From Sipunculus nudus (Eukaryota; Annelida; Sipuncula; Golfingiida; Sipunculidae), in assembly GCA_026874595.1 (NCBI GenBank), contig CM049315.1:2422501-2486500 (forward strand): a stretch of 64,000 nt of DNA, read 5' to 3'. Shown here piece after piece: positions 1 to 12,878 of this stretch. The notes beneath the pieces are model-generated. The model was not told the DNA's origin, did no database searches, and worked only from the letters and a program-made list of their open reading frames with translations. The position numbers were made by a program, and so were the translations under genes. The first letter of the stretch is position 1. Each line of letters opens with the position of its first letter.

Positions 1-186
1 CTCAGAAACCACCACTAATGGATGTAACTGTATTGTCTCAAAAACCTCCACTAATAGATGTCACTGTATTGTCTCAGTAACCACCACAAATGGATGTCAC
101 TGTATTGTCTCAAAAACCACCATTAATAGATGTCACTGTATTGTCTCAGAAACCACCACTAATGGATGTCACTGTATTTTCTCAGA
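1..186. repeat. 36-bp minisatellite, truncated by window edge
   Basis: Five units of 36 bp start at 1, 37, 73, 109 and 145, each beginning ctcag or ctcaa and ending actgtattgt, followed by a partial sixth. Units differ by a few substitutions. The array continues to the left of the window. No coding potential is evident. Confidence 0.9.
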
Positions 187-821
187 AGCTTTAAAACGAC
201 AAATATTCCTGTCCTCCTGCTAAATCTTAATATTTTTTTTTTGTAGCCATGTTAATCGTCTGAGCATCAGGGCTTAGTTTTTTTTTTTTTTTTTTGATTT
301 TTTTTCACATTTCATCAATACATACAGATTTGTATATAAACAAATATATTAATTAACAGGATAACAATGAATGTGAGTATATAATCGTTAGCTGCTGGAG
401 TCAACTGGGCTTCTACATATTATAGTACACATTGTTTTTCAGTCAGTTTACATGCTCACATAAGTCGATATTCACATTCTTTTTTAAATAACAGTAACAA
501 GTTTGGGTAATTTCCATCCTTGAATTTACTTATACATAATTCCTATTAAAATAAGATGATTTGCATATTTGAAATGTCCAACTTGTGACAAATCATGCAA
601 AAAAGAATACTTATGTCGCTTAAACGACTCTTTTCCCATAAAAAGCATAAAAGTTTTTCCTCACTTCAGTCCATAATACAAAAATAATATCACAATCAAC
701 AAAGACAATACTGTCTTTTTTAAATTTGCAAATGATGCATTGTTCACTGTCTCCTTTTTGTGTAACAATATCCCTGTCGGACAGATATTATGTAATATGT
801 TCCATTGCAATGACCATGACC
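187..821. other. AT-rich non-coding stretch
   Basis: No open reading frame, RNA gene or structured repeat is recognised. The stretch holds only poly-T tracts near 230-300. Confidence 0.6.
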
Positions 822-1100
822 ATGGGCTGGGGGGGGGGGGGGGTCACCGTGCACCCCCTCTGGGATTTTATGACATAGGTATATTTAGATCCCAAAGTAT
901 GTCCAATTAATGAATTAAGATGTTACATTGATTATATTTGGATACACTTCACTTTAAGGTCATTTAAAGACAACCGCGTCTTTACGCACGGCACACGCGG
1001 ACAGGTAGCCTTGATAAGATGGTAGGGGTATGTAAATGCTTATAGCTCGCTTAATATTTGACATATTAACGTGAAATAAACTGCATTGTATCTGCAAATA
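822..1100 (+). repeat. Dispersed repeat, copy A of an inverted pair
   Basis: The reverse complement of this stretch aligns with 4741-5000 over nearly its whole length. Shared blocks include tgacataggt/catgtcataaaatcccaga, the ccgcgt...ggacaggtagcc block and the aatatttgaca block. A run of 15 G at 829-843 sits near one end, where copy B has only short G/C runs. Similarity stops at the ccatgg near 822 and at the tgcaaata near 1100. No protein-coding content is visible. Confidence 0.8.
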
Positions 1101-4100
1101 CTTAGGCAAATCACTGATGAAAATAATTTGATCAGTGTTATGTATATATATATTTGTTGATTAAGCAATTGATTACGATAGTAATAAATTATCGTGAAAG
1201 AATAATGAATTTAACAGCTTTTTCTTTATTTTTTCCCAATAGTTTTCTTCGAGATGATGACATTTCTAAAATTCTAGTGCATAAACATATTAGTTCTTGT
1301 CACTTGTACACATTATATTGATAAAATAATGAATATATTGCCACATACTCATGCAGTGAATGACCCATGGTCCATTCTATATTCCATTCTATATATATTG
1401 TATATAAGATGAATGTGGTGTCCCATGTTCCTGTCGAGATGAAATTAATTTCTCACTGTGATGCTTCCTTAATACTATAAATAGTCATTTTCCTTAAACT
1501 TATGTGTTTATTTGCTTTATAGTAATAAGAGCCCTCTACGGAACAATATATAAACACATAAATATTCACAAAAAATAATTATATGAAATTTCTTAAAGAA
1601 AGAAAATTAATCCGTTATGCTAATCCATCTGAAGTATTGTGATGAATTTGTCCACAATTTGAAGACAAAATAGGGTTTGGGTTAACAATTTACTTACTGT
1701 GAATTAAGCTTAGTGCAATAGACAGTTTACAGTATAAGTAGCATCTTGTACCACAATATCAACAAAAGGTTTCAGGTCATGTCAAAAGGAGAAAGAACAG
1801 GAAGGCATATGCAACAGTTTCAATTATTATTCAAAATGAAATAATTACAGCGTATACAGCTTAATTACATACCTTGGTGTTGCTTGATTTTTTTTATGTA
1901 TTTATTTATTTGATTTTCATATTTTTGTTACAATTATATTATGACTGAGTCATAAGTTGCCTTGTTATATTTAAATGCCTTACCATGTCCTTTCGGATTT
2001 TCTTGCAAGGAAACGTACTTGATAGTTTAAATTGTAAACAAATCAAAGATTCTAATCTAAATGTGTATTGATGGATCAGAGTAAACACTTTTTCTGATTT
2101 CCTTTCAATGCGTAAGTAATGGGAGGACGTGGTATACGAGTGCACGTATTAACAGCAGCGAGAAAGCAGAGGAGCTGAGCTTGCACAGTAACAGTACAAT
2201 ACAGGGAGGGGATTATATCTGTGCTATCCATTGGGAAGAATCTATTTTAAAACATATGTATGATTTCTGATTGTAAAAATTACAAAAATTTACGAAGTAA
2301 ACAGAGAGAAGCTATGGGTTCTAAACAAAAATGGACAAAGCCTGTGCCCTTACACCGGACACTATATTAGGGGACAAATTTGAGATTAGTAATAAATATA
2401 CAATCACGTTTGCATCAAAGTGTAGTATATATGATTGTCTTATATATTTTATTTTATTTCGGTACAACTCAGCTTCTGTAAAATGGTTTTGTAGACATAT
2501 AAAATTGGCATTAGATTTCACCTGTTTATGACATATTTTCAAAAGAAATGGTTTTATAGATACCCCCCATGAAAATTCGAGAGGATTCAACCTCTAGCTC
2601 CTATGCATTTTAGTCTTCACTTATGCGTTATTTATGATGAGGCATTCTGCAATTTCAATGCTAACTTCTTAAAATTATAAAACGGAAGACCATGGATATC
2701 ATGTTCCCTTTAGAAGATATATTTAGCAAAATCAGTCATTCGTGTTTATATTCAAGACAGAATTTAAGGTCTTTATCCTCAGAATGATTCAACATGAATG
2801 GCGGAGTTGTCATTTGAATCATGAAGCGAGATTAAAATGCCTGCTAACAATTTGGTAAAATATCCATATCCTTAAAAGTACAAAGAAGCGTGAGTATGAC
2901 ACAAATTTATTTTGCTCAGTTGATACTGTACACCTGCCTGCCTATGCCAGCCCTCAAAATACGTGTTTTTATGAAGAATCTTTTAGATTAAAGTCTTTAC
3001 TTCTTGAATTATAAAAATTCAACGACCGTGTATTTTTTCGTCAAGTTAATGAAAAATAGACCCCTTATTTCTATGGGAGAGGTCGAGGTCATGGAACTCC
3101 CAATCTAAAATTCAATGCTCAATCATTCAAGGCTATGTATACGAGCAGGAAGTTAAAGCCTCACATTTTAAACATTCCATAAGACTGTCAGGAGATTTGT
3201 CTAAGAATCCGCTTCTTAGTTTATGGTTAAGTTAAAAATAATTTAACAGAAAGGTGATTTAATAAAATGCCAATGTTCCTTAAACATCCGCTAATATGCA
3301 CACAATTGCTTTGGGAGTACTCAGTACTAAATGTTTAGATCTCTCCTGAAGTATCATAACAATTTTCATTCAAAATAATATTCAATGCTGATAAAATTAC
3401 TTAAATAAAATAATATATATGGTCACTGCCGGGAATTCATCTTTGGCTAATCAGCAAAATGTTACCAACAGTTCAGGACATCCTTTTAAATACAAACACG
3501 CTTAGACATTCAGTGGGGTTTATTTTTTAATGGGAATTGAGATATTCTTAAATATTAAGATAGGCTTTCTACTTTATAATACTGGCAGCTTTAATGCTGC
3601 ATTGGGTCTCAGCTCGATCCATTTACCAGAATCGAGGTGTCACATGGTCTCTGTCTTCCATGATTTATGTATTTAACATTAGAAAATCACCTTATTTTTT
3701 CCTAAATGACGTTTGTTCACAGGTGGTTATTCACCCTCTTCCACGTGACAAGCCCAGTATATGTCCGGCAGGAATATTAACGGTAACCGTGATCAACATA
3801 ATATGATTTTGTTTGAAGGAATATTCGGTATTAAAAGAATATATTTTCCCTATGAGGGGAAGGTGCAATATTCTGAATATGGAGAAAGTTTATCCCACTC
3901 GCATGCACAGTTGAGACTTATTTTAGCCGCTTATGTTCCGGTAATCTGAGCTCACCTGTGATGCAAGCATCCAGTTGGTGAAACGTGAACCAATACTCTC
4001 AGTTAAAATTAATATAGTCCCTTGCTTCACGGACCACACATCAAATTTTGATTAGGATCCATCACTGTTACTGGATGAGATATGCGTGTTATTTTCAGTG

Positions 4101-4701
4101 CTATTTATATACACTTTATACGAATTGATACTTAAAAAATAGTAAACGAATAGACAATGTGCAATAAAGACAGACGCTTCAATATTAGGTATAACACAAT
4201 GTACATTACCCCATTTTGAAATTGGCCAAGGATGACATAAATGACAGAAAGGATTTATAAGGTATAAGGTCATGAGGACAAAAACCTCAACATTTCTGAA
4301 GGGTTAACATAACACGGGTTTGTTCTTATACTTGAAGAAAGTTTTATATCCTTATACACTTATATATTCAAAACGATCTGGATAAAGAGTTTACTAGTGT
4401 TTATGCCCTTAGTTTCAAAACAATGACTATTTATGGTATTAGGGAGGGCGTCACGGAGAGGTAGATCGAGAGAGGAACACAGAACAACTCGTATACCTAT
4501 ATGTTATAAAAAGATGTTTTTTAAAACACAATTATAGATTCATAGACTAGAACTTCAGAAATGTCAAAATGTCTTGTAAAATCATCAACAGCGAAGAGTT
4601 TGAATAAAAATCTGTGAATTTTTTTCAGGATATTTTATTAATATCATAATTAATTCCTTCATCACCAAAAACATGATGCAATATATATGATTATATTTAT
4701 C

Positions 4702-4703
<2 letters not shown>
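1101..4703. other. AT-rich DNA between the inverted repeat copies
   Basis: About 3.6 kb with only short, unconvincing open frames and no recognisable domain or RNA. It could be intron or intergenic DNA, and the sequence does not decide between them. Confidence 0.5.
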
Positions 4704-4739
<36 letters not shown>

Positions 4740-5000
4740 GTTTGCAAATACAATGCAGTTTATTTAGAGTGAATATGTCAAATATTAAGCGAGCTATAAG
4801 CCTTAACATACCCCAACCCCCTTATTAAGGCTACCTGTCCGCGAATGACGCGGTTGTCTTTAAATGGCTTTAAAGGGTAGTGTATCTCAAAATAATCAGT
4901 GTTAACATGTTAATTCATTAACGGAACATATTTGGGATCTAAAAATATCCATGTCATAAAATCCCAGAGGGGGTGCACGGTGACCCCTCCTAGCCCATGG
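4704..5000 (-). repeat. Dispersed repeat, copy B, with poly-T/poly-A tail
   Basis: The stretch 4741-5000 matches copy A (822-1100) in opposite orientation. A 33-T run at 4704-4736 lies directly before it. Read on the minus strand this is an A-tail at the 3' end, as in a retroposed element. Copy A has no such tail, so the tail may be incidental. Confidence 0.75.
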
Positions 5001-5791
5001 ACTACTTATTCTACCCTCTGTTGTACACTTGTAAACATTTTCCCAGATGTTGTCCCAAATAAATTCCCGGTCACATTTCTTTTCCCAAAAGCATTAAGCT
5101 TCTTGTTTTACATAAATCAATAAAACACTATCAATACACCTGCTGTCCATTTATTTTGTATATCATGTTCTTTTATTTTAAAGTTATCAATTTCTCATGA
5201 CCTAGGGTCACTCGTTGTTATTACCTATTTTCCTATAATGGATTTTCTGTTTAATCCCTTATGAAAAGTGCAAAAGGAAAATAAGGCACGTTGAAATATA
5301 TGATGTACCAAAGTTTATATACTCTGTTTAATCAGCGTTTCACTTTCATCAGTCTTAAACATGCTTTACTTTTTTAGTGCGTTTTTTGTGACTATTAGTA
5401 TTACCCTTTGCAGTATCCACTGTCAATGATGATTATAATAGTTGTACTTGTAGTCCTACTCTTATTATTTAGAAATCGTGGATTAAAATACAGCCATTTC
5501 GATCTTCTAGACGTAATGTATAGCCAATTAACACTACCTAATCAACTTTGTGGAAAACATAGACTTTTTTAGTTGTACAATAAATTTTAACTGAAAACCT
5601 CGGTCGCAGAATGTTCCTTCAGGAACGCATTGGACATTGTAAAAAGTTTAGCCGAGACATGAGGCATTCATTTCTATCGCCCCAACACTCCTTTATACTG
5701 ATAACTATACCATTAATATCCGTTCGATAAACCATATGAAACGTGTCGGTAAAGATATTTATGACTATATAATACTATTTTTTACTTTTAG
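5001..5791 (+). other. Upstream (probably intronic) DNA with splice acceptor at 5778-5791
   Basis: No gene is seen. The end of the stretch is a pyrimidine-rich tract followed by ttttacttttag, a good splice acceptor ending at 5791. The next base opens a reading frame with a secretory leader but without ATG, so the first coding exon of the downstream gene should lie further upstream. I could not identify it. Confidence 0.55.
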
Positions 5792-7900
5792 CGGCATTGC
5801 TGGGCTTTGGTTCTCCTGCTGGCGGCCTCCTTGTGGACTGCTGACGCCAGACCTGACGAGGACGAGGATGAGGATTATTATTTTGACTGGTATGACTACT
5901 ATGATGACCAATATAATGATACTTACGACTATTATGATGACGACTATTATGATGACGACGATTCTGATTACGACGATTCTGATTACGACGATTATGATGA
6001 CTATGATGATGATGATTATATGGACTGGGATGATGAATACACCGTGGATCACGACGACAAATCCACGGAGGATTTTGACATGGATGAGACAAATCCGATG
6101 GAAGGAGATGAATTCAACAGTCCTGTACAAAAGTTGGTAATGCAGAACAAAACTGGAAGTATGAAACCAGAAAAGGAAGCACCAAAAATGCCATTCATTC
6201 CTGGAGAGACGCGTAAAGTGGAAACCAACTTAACTGACTCTTCCAAAAAGATTATTGGTTCGCTTGCTCGTCAACTTATGCTCCAGCAGTTATATGTTGA
6301 GGAGATGACCAGGTCCGATGGAGGGTCAGGGCTCAAACAGATACGTCATCAACACGAGGGTACCCGCAACTATCATTCAGAATCACACACAGGCTACGCC
6401 GTGGCTTCTATACATGAGCACGCCAACAACATCCGAACTGTGGGTATGGGAGAATTTATTGCCGTACTCAACGGAGTAGAGTTCCGGACCCGCCATAACG
6501 ACTATGCTTTAGTGAAACCTCATTCCACCGACAAGTCCTACCACGCCGTGGAGCATATAGAAATGCCCGATGTGCCGCCAGAGGTCACTAAAATAAAAAA
6601 TGTAGCCCAACAGATTAAAGAAATGCAGCTGTGGTTCAAAGCATTTAAAGACCAGGATTATTCAGTGCGGGACTATCGCAAATACTTCCGGCCTGTTTTG
6701 TGTTATCTCGAAGGAGCGTGGCATATGGCTAAGGAGAAGATCGAAGAATCGTTTAACAGCGATAGACATTTCTTAGAAGCTTCTACTTGGTTTGAAATGC
6801 AGGAAAAGATCAGGTTCACATCCGCAACAGGCCGTAAAAACAGGTTGGAAAATATAGCATACCTTCCTACAACCATTATCGAGCTGATCAATGGTACAAT
6901 ACCCGTCTTTGCTCAGTGGAATTACCGCATTCTGTGCCATCCACTCAAAGGTGACCTGCCAACCAAGAACCTTCGCATCGTTGACGATCTGGCAGCGAGA
7001 ATGGCACGCCAGAGAACACTGGCTGAACATGCAATGAGCCGTGCGGCGAGATTCCAAGTTCACGGTTACCCAGCCGACGAAGAGACATTCCACCGTTATT
7101 CTCTTCTTGATAAAATAATGTACGAGGTTCCTGGCAAGGATAATTACCCCGGGGTTTTGCAGGACAGTGCGCTTGATTCGACAACTTACGAGTTTGATGC
7201 AGCAACTAAGAAACGGCTAAACGCTGGTCGCTACCATCGCTGGATGAAAGTGGGAAGGAAGGGGGCGTTTAACCAGTTTGCTCGCCATAGATCCTTCGCA
7301 GACACAAACTTGTTTATAGCGCTGAACTCTCAAGAGAATATTGCTCCCATGAAGTCAAAATCTTGCGTTTGGGTCAATAGAAAACTGAAATGCACACCGG
7401 AAATTCAACGTGTGTCTTATGCCATTCCACTCGAGGTCATCTACTTGACCCCACTTGCCAAATGGAACCCGTGGAATATACAATACAAAGGGGTGTACAA
7501 ATCACCGGCTGGCAAAACTGTCTATGCTGACGGACGAAATGGCGGTTTTACAAAAGACAGGGCTTTTAATGGAACAAATGACAGACTCTTCTACCAAACA
7601 CCAACGGAATTTTATAGTGGTGGAGCTGTTGGGTCAATCGCCGCAGACACCGCCAAAAATGAACTTGGGGTCTTGGATAAAAAAGGGGTCTTGCGCAAAG
7701 TTTGTGCTTCCGGTGCGCGCGTGTTGATACCGGAAATAAAGGGCGTAGGCATTGTCCGGCAAAGGTATCCCATAATGCCTATACACGGAGAGGACAGTTC
7801 TGTGTGGAAGGAACTGGGTGCTCTAAAAGACATGGTGATGCAGATGGGGAAATATCTGAAGTACTATCGTGAACAACCGCCTTTCAGAAAGAAAAGATGA
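5792..7900 (+). CDS. Secreted Asp/Tyr-rich acidic protein, terminal coding exon
   Basis: This exon encodes about 702 residues and ends in TGA. A secretory leader is seen at its start: hydrophobic LVLLLAASLW, then TADA before RP as a likely cleavage site. Next comes a run of about 70 residues made almost only of Asp, Glu and Tyr (about 5850-6060), able to bind calcium or mineral by composition. The remaining roughly 600 residues form an ordinary globular-looking region with five cysteines, four N-glycosylation sequons (NKT, NLT, NGT, NGT), no membrane segment and a basic end (PPFRKKR). The frame lacks an in-frame ATG at the leader (the codon at 5807 is TTG), and a splice acceptor abuts 5792, so the start codon is in an upstream exon not found here. 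I do not recognise the globular family. A role in extracellular matrix or biomineralisation is only an inference from the acidic leader-bearing architecture. A possible polyadenylation signal AATAAA lies at 8889-8894. Confidence 0.85.
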   Translation, partial: RHCWALVLLLAASLWTADARPDEDEDEDYYFDWYDYYDDQYNDTYDYYDDDYYDDDDSDYDDSDYDDYDDYDDDDYMDWDDEYTVDHDDKSTEDFDMDETNPMEGDEFNSPVQKLVMQNKTGSMKPEKEAPKMPFIPGETRKVETNLTDSSKKIIGSLARQLMLQQLYVEEMTRSDGGSGLKQIRHQHEGTRNYHSESHTGYAVASIHEHANNIRTVGMGEFIAVLNGVEFRTRHNDYALVKPHSTDKSYHAVEHIEMPDVPPEVTKIKNVAQQIKEMQLWFKAFKDQDYSVRDYRKYFRPVLCYLEGAWHMAKEKIEESFNSDRHFLEASTWFEMQEKIRFTSATGRKNRLENIAYLPTTIIELINGTIPVFAQWNYRILCHPLKGDLPTKNLRIVDDLAARMARQRTLAEHAMSRAARFQVHGYPADEETFHRYSLLDKIMYEVPGKDNYPGVLQDSALDSTTYEFDAATKKRLNAGRYHRWMKVGRKGAFNQFARHRSFADTNLFIALNSQENIAPMKSKSCVWVNRKLKCTPEIQRVSYAIPLEVIYLTPLAKWNPWNIQYKGVYKSPAGKTVYADGRNGGFTKDRAFNGTNDRLFYQTPTEFYSGGAVGSIAADTAKNELGVLDKKGVLRKVCASGARVLIPEIKGVGIVRQRYPIMPIHGEDSSVWKELGALKDMVMQMGKYLKYYREQPPFRKKR

Positions 7901-9085
7901 ACCTGACCCATCAGGCTCTGGAGGCGATCCCTTTACGCCACAATCGGACATATTGAGAAATGGTTAACAGTTAGATACCCTACAATTGACAGACATTACT
8001 ACAGCTTTAATTGTTATTACTGTTATTGTTACTATTATTATTGTTCTGATATAGCGATCTCACCTATAAGCATAAGAACTTCAACTTGAACTTCATAAAA
8101 AAACTATTACTTCCGGAAGTCGTAACCGTGTTACGTATCAGGCCAATTTCAAGTCCTTGAAACCCCGTCCCCATCCCCACCACCATCCCTTTTCCAGAAA
8201 TGGGGACCCTGTATTTGGTCTTGTCATTTATCCTCCTGGGTTACACCCTTCCTTTTCATAAAGCGAGAGTTATATGTTTTCACGTTTACTGACCATGCAC
8301 ATGGGTCAAAGCCAAGGTCAAATGTCAGACCAAACATGCTTAAATCCGTTACTGAAAGCTTGGTTTATTCATTTGCAAAATATAGTCCTCAGTCCTGTGC
8401 TGCATTGGTCCGCACAGGCAATCCTGTCTTTTCCGAAGGCGATTCGGCAGTTTTCGGTGGAGACAATATAATGCAGACAATATAACATGCATAAATCACT
8501 CAAAATGATGTGTACATTAAAAATGATTATTTCCATATCGGCGAGGGCACTTCGGGAACAATAACCTTTTAAATGAGGTATCGCTCAGTATCGTAGCCTA
8601 TACAACGCGGTTTTAGAGAACATTACGCAACAAAGCCTAATTCCTTTTATAATTATTAGATTAGAAGATAATACTAATTATAGTAGCGATTGTTTAGAAC
8701 ATGCCGTAATCAATGTTGATGTTGTTTGTTAAATGACCTACATACTACTGCAAAATCTTAGATTCATGGACTACAATGCTTGGCCGTGGTTGTTGAATGT
8801 GACTCTCTGACATTTGTTTCTGTTATAATCAAATAATCTCAAACTATACAATATCGTAAACGCTTGATACATTGTTTCTGGTTTTGGTAATAAAAATAAT
8901 ATCAAATAACAGTGTCTGTATCATCTACATCCATACATACTTGGCTTGAAAGCGAACATATAACTATGGACGAAAGTTTGTTCCCCTCTATACGCCCTCT
9001 CCTCGATACATTTTGAGTGGATGGTGAGAACAACCAAGAAATGCTAGGCTTCTCCGAGATTATACTTGTAAAGACGTTGGACTTC
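7901..9085. other. 3' flank of acidic protein gene
   Basis: Probably 3' untranslated and intergenic DNA. AATAAA occurs at 8889-8894. No other feature is recognised. Confidence 0.45.
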
Positions 9086-9505
9086 CGAAAATAACTTCTA
9101 CGGTTCGTGTCCGACCAACACGAAAATAACTTCTACGGTTCGTGTCCGACCAACACGAAAATAACTTCTACGGTTCGTGTCCGACCAACACGAAAATAAC
9201 TTCTACGGTTCGTGTCCGACCAACACGAAAATAACTTCTACGGTTCGTGTCCGACCAACACGAAAATAACTTCTACGGTTCGTGTCCGACCAACACGAAA
9301 ATAACTTCTACGGTTCGTGTCCGACCAACACGAAAATAACTTCTACGGTTCGTGTCCGATCAACACGAAAATAACTTCTACGGTTCGTGTCCGACCAACA
9401 CGAAAATAACTTCTACGGTTCGTGTCCGACCAACACGAAAATAACTTCTACGGTTCGTGTCCGACCAACACGAAAATAACTTCTACGGTTCGTGTCCGAC
9501 CAACA
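9086..9505. repeat. Twelve 35-bp tandem units with internal hairpins
   Basis: Twelve head-to-tail units of 35 bp span exactly 420 bp, and I saw a single substitution among them (gac to gat near 9360). Each unit junction carries a perfect inverted repeat, TTCGTGT and ACACGAA, around the 7-nt loop CCGACCA. There are no spacers. The near identity points to recent expansion or homogenisation. Confidence 0.95.
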
Positions 9506-10596
9506 CAAAATCAAATTGGGGAAAAATGGAGGATACCTGTAAGATTGTGAGAGACCTCAGTCGACTTCCTATTTTGTTTTATCCAAGTTATCTTTTCTCA
9601 TCTTCTTGTTATCTTCCTCCAACAAATACATTGAAAACTTTAATAAAATAGAGCTTTCTGTTTAGCTTATACGGTAAAGAGTTAAAACCAGATGTCGGTC
9701 CAATTACTATAGCCTTTCAGTCTCGTTACCCAATTTAAGCTATATGTCTACCATAGTTTAACCCTTAAGGTAGCATTTGTGGAAAAAGCTCTTTAAAATT
9801 AAAAAAAAACAAAACGTTGTGTTGAATTAATATTTGACCTCATTAAGTACGTATCATTTTCAACGTGGCAATGATTCTCTTATTTTAATACATTCGGTGT
9901 TCCTTAATTATATATCGTGCAACTGTTTATCCCGTTTAATTGTATGAAATAATGATAATCAACCCCTTTTACTATATTATTTTTTTATTAAATTCTCCAT
10001 TTTTATGAAAATCTGATAATGTATATATCGGTTAACAGTATAGTATAATATGTCAATCATGCACGACAACCCGGGATAATCAACCATCACACGGACTGTT
10101 GACCACCATGCGCACTAATCAGAATTGACATAGCTCACCCGACAGGCTAAGTCATAATGACGGCTTCAACCATGAAGATCAACATCCCGTTTATTTGAAT
10201 ATAACGCTTAAATGGATGATATAAGTTTACAAATTAAATATTTAATTAGACGAGACCGACTGTAACACATAAAAATTGTCAATACTTTGGATATTTTAAG
10301 CATCCAGCAAGTCAAGTTTAATCTAAAATAAAACATAACTGATCAACAAAGCCTCTTCCTCGCTTAAAATTGAATGATAAATTTTAGTTTGAAATTTTCT
10401 GATTTAATCTTAACTTTGTAGATGAATGATTTTTATGAACTTACTAAATATGACTAGTTATATTGATATACGCATGCGTGTAATTGACGATTTCAAATAC
10501 GCCATTACGGACGGGAGGCGAAGGTTGGTCACAGGAAGTTAGCTGAATTCTGTCCTGGCGCTATTGGATGTTAAAAGGGTGTTTATACGACAACAG

Positions 10597-10604
10597 TGAC
10601 GTCA
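10597..10604. promoter_or_regulatory. CRE palindrome TGACGTCA
   Basis: A perfect 8-bp CREB/ATF consensus within the promoter-like island at 10465-10690. An 8-mer can arise by chance, so function is unproven. Confidence 0.3.
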
Positions 10605-12878
10605 CAAAGACGGATTGCATGTGACTTCACATTGACTGAGGTTATTAGCTTTAATTGCTTGATTATATTTCTGTTATCGGTAAGGATTATATCGAAGTCA
10701 TTGTAAAATATATTTTGAATTATTTGTAAGACATTTTTTTGTCGGCAGTCGTTGGAAGAGCTCCTGCAGCCCTTGTCAAAGAACGTTTAATACTGTCTCC
10801 TTAGTATAAAATATTACCTTGGAAAAACATGCGGACACTCGTACTGATACAGATTATAAGTGTTTATGTTGATCGCGAAATTATGTAAATTTTGCGTTTG
10901 TCTGGTGATCGACTGAAACAATGGTAACCTGATTGATTGCTCGCAAATGTTCTGCTAATGTTTATTCATTTAATAAATATGTTATTAAGGTTACGTATTG
11001 TCCATGGTAAGGTCAATTCTGGAGTTAATCTGAATCCCCGTAACATTTTTAATAATTTTATAATTGAAGACATATTTAAAGGTTTAATCAGGCCCATCTG
11101 GAGGAAATAAACAATTATTTGTTAACCATGCAACATCCTAGTCTTCTTGGAATGCTGCAATTTGGGGCGCCACCTGTTGAAAATGAACAACATTAAGAAT
11201 GGAAAGTCGCGTTTCTTTTCAAAAACGTTTTCGTTTCTGGTTCTGTTTAAAAATGTTCGGCATATTATCCCTCTACAGCATACATTGTCAACTGTGAATA
11301 AAAGAGTATAAAGGCCTCCAGTCAAAAACATCGAAACATATGAACAGCCAAATGTATTTTTGAGTAAGAAGTGACCTTTGACCTCAAGTTTACTGTAGGA
11401 ACGCCGAATGCAGTATTCCTTTACGGTATGCAGTGTAAAAATCATGCACCTATATAATGCCCTGACATTGCATTTTGAAGATAAAATAAAACCGGGTGTA
11501 ATGTCAATAGTCACTTGGTTAACACAGGGACATTTTTAAATGGTTATACAGTATCCATTTTTTAATGGCAAATTGTTTTGTATTAATAGTGGGTGTTTGC
11601 TCCACTTTAAATTGTGCTTTAAGATTATAGCTATGTATAGGGTTTTCCTCAAGGGGGTTGCCATTGTATCGGGTTTGAACAGCTACTGTCATCGCAAATA
11701 TAGTGGAATTTTAAATATAAAAAAAGAGAGTTTGGTCTGCTTTCTGCTTCATGTCAAACCCCATCTAACCCCAAATCTAAAATTCACAAGACAGTATACA
11801 TGATACAATTCCTTTTCAGTTGAATCCCAACCTACTTAAAATTTCTTTGGAGTGAATTTTGCAAAGAACATCAATGAACATATAGTATTAATATAATGTT
11901 AAACAATTAAACCAGTATAACCATATATATTTATATATAAATATAAATTAATCTATTTGTTTCCTGCAATGAACAACTTCTTGCGTATGACACCAGAGCT
12001 TTATAAATATATAAATTTAGAGGATTCAAATTCTGTAAGTCATTTTTACTTCTACGTAGTTTTGTGCAACAGGTTGCTGTACTCATCAGGTAAGATTGTG
12101 TGATTTTTTCTTGTGGATTTTCCGGTCATCGAGGAGTCATTATGAGAAGTAAAGTTAGAGGACACCAACGGATAGTCACTGGCTCTCAAATTCGGAGAAA
12201 AACTGTAAAAACATTCGCTATTAAAATAGACAAGAATGCGGGTGTCTCCTTTTCAAACAGCACTCATTATCAAAGTCATTCAGTTTGGTGGATATAATAA
12301 GATACTTAATTAAATTACTCTAGTAATTTTTGTAGACGTATCACGTTCAGGTGTTCAAATAATTGCCGAAATCAATCAAGAAGCTTTTAATTTACAATAA
12401 GAGCTTAATATGGAAGGATAATTATTACTTAATGAACGGTTAATCGCTATTCTCAGATCCACATCTCAAATAAGCATTGAAGATACAGCTGTTCTTTTGT
12501 TGGTTCGTGCAGCCCTGCTTACAGGAGGTAATTTAGCTGCTGACCGTGAGAGATCAACATACGCATTTAGACTGAGGATTCAATTTAATTAATCTGCGTA
12601 TTAATTAATTATGCATGCAGCAGTAGGCGGTGTGGGATAACGCCTCCAAATTTGCGGCCATTGAAATGACGCTTTTAGCTCCTAGTTCAAACGGTGGTCA
12701 CTGGTCCGGTCTGCTAGAGTGTGGAACAAAACATCTTATTACCGACGTACTTGACATCAAAGTCAACTGAAGGGCTGCAGACGGAATGTCTCAGGTCGCA
12801 TGGTCCCCAGATTTTAATCAAAGCTGGCCAGGTTCTTCCATTTGATCAGAGGCTTTTGACACCCCACCACCTAAGAGG

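Noticed and set aside
5736-6140. ATG-started frame giving long Met/Ile/Thr runs, and minus-strand Ile/Val and His-rich frames over the same place
   Set aside because: They are other-frame readings of the Asp/Tyr codons of the acidic protein. The plus-frame alternative does not keep a plausible protein.
9086-9505. CRISPR array
   Set aside because: The repeats are directly adjacent with no spacers, and the genome is eukaryotic.
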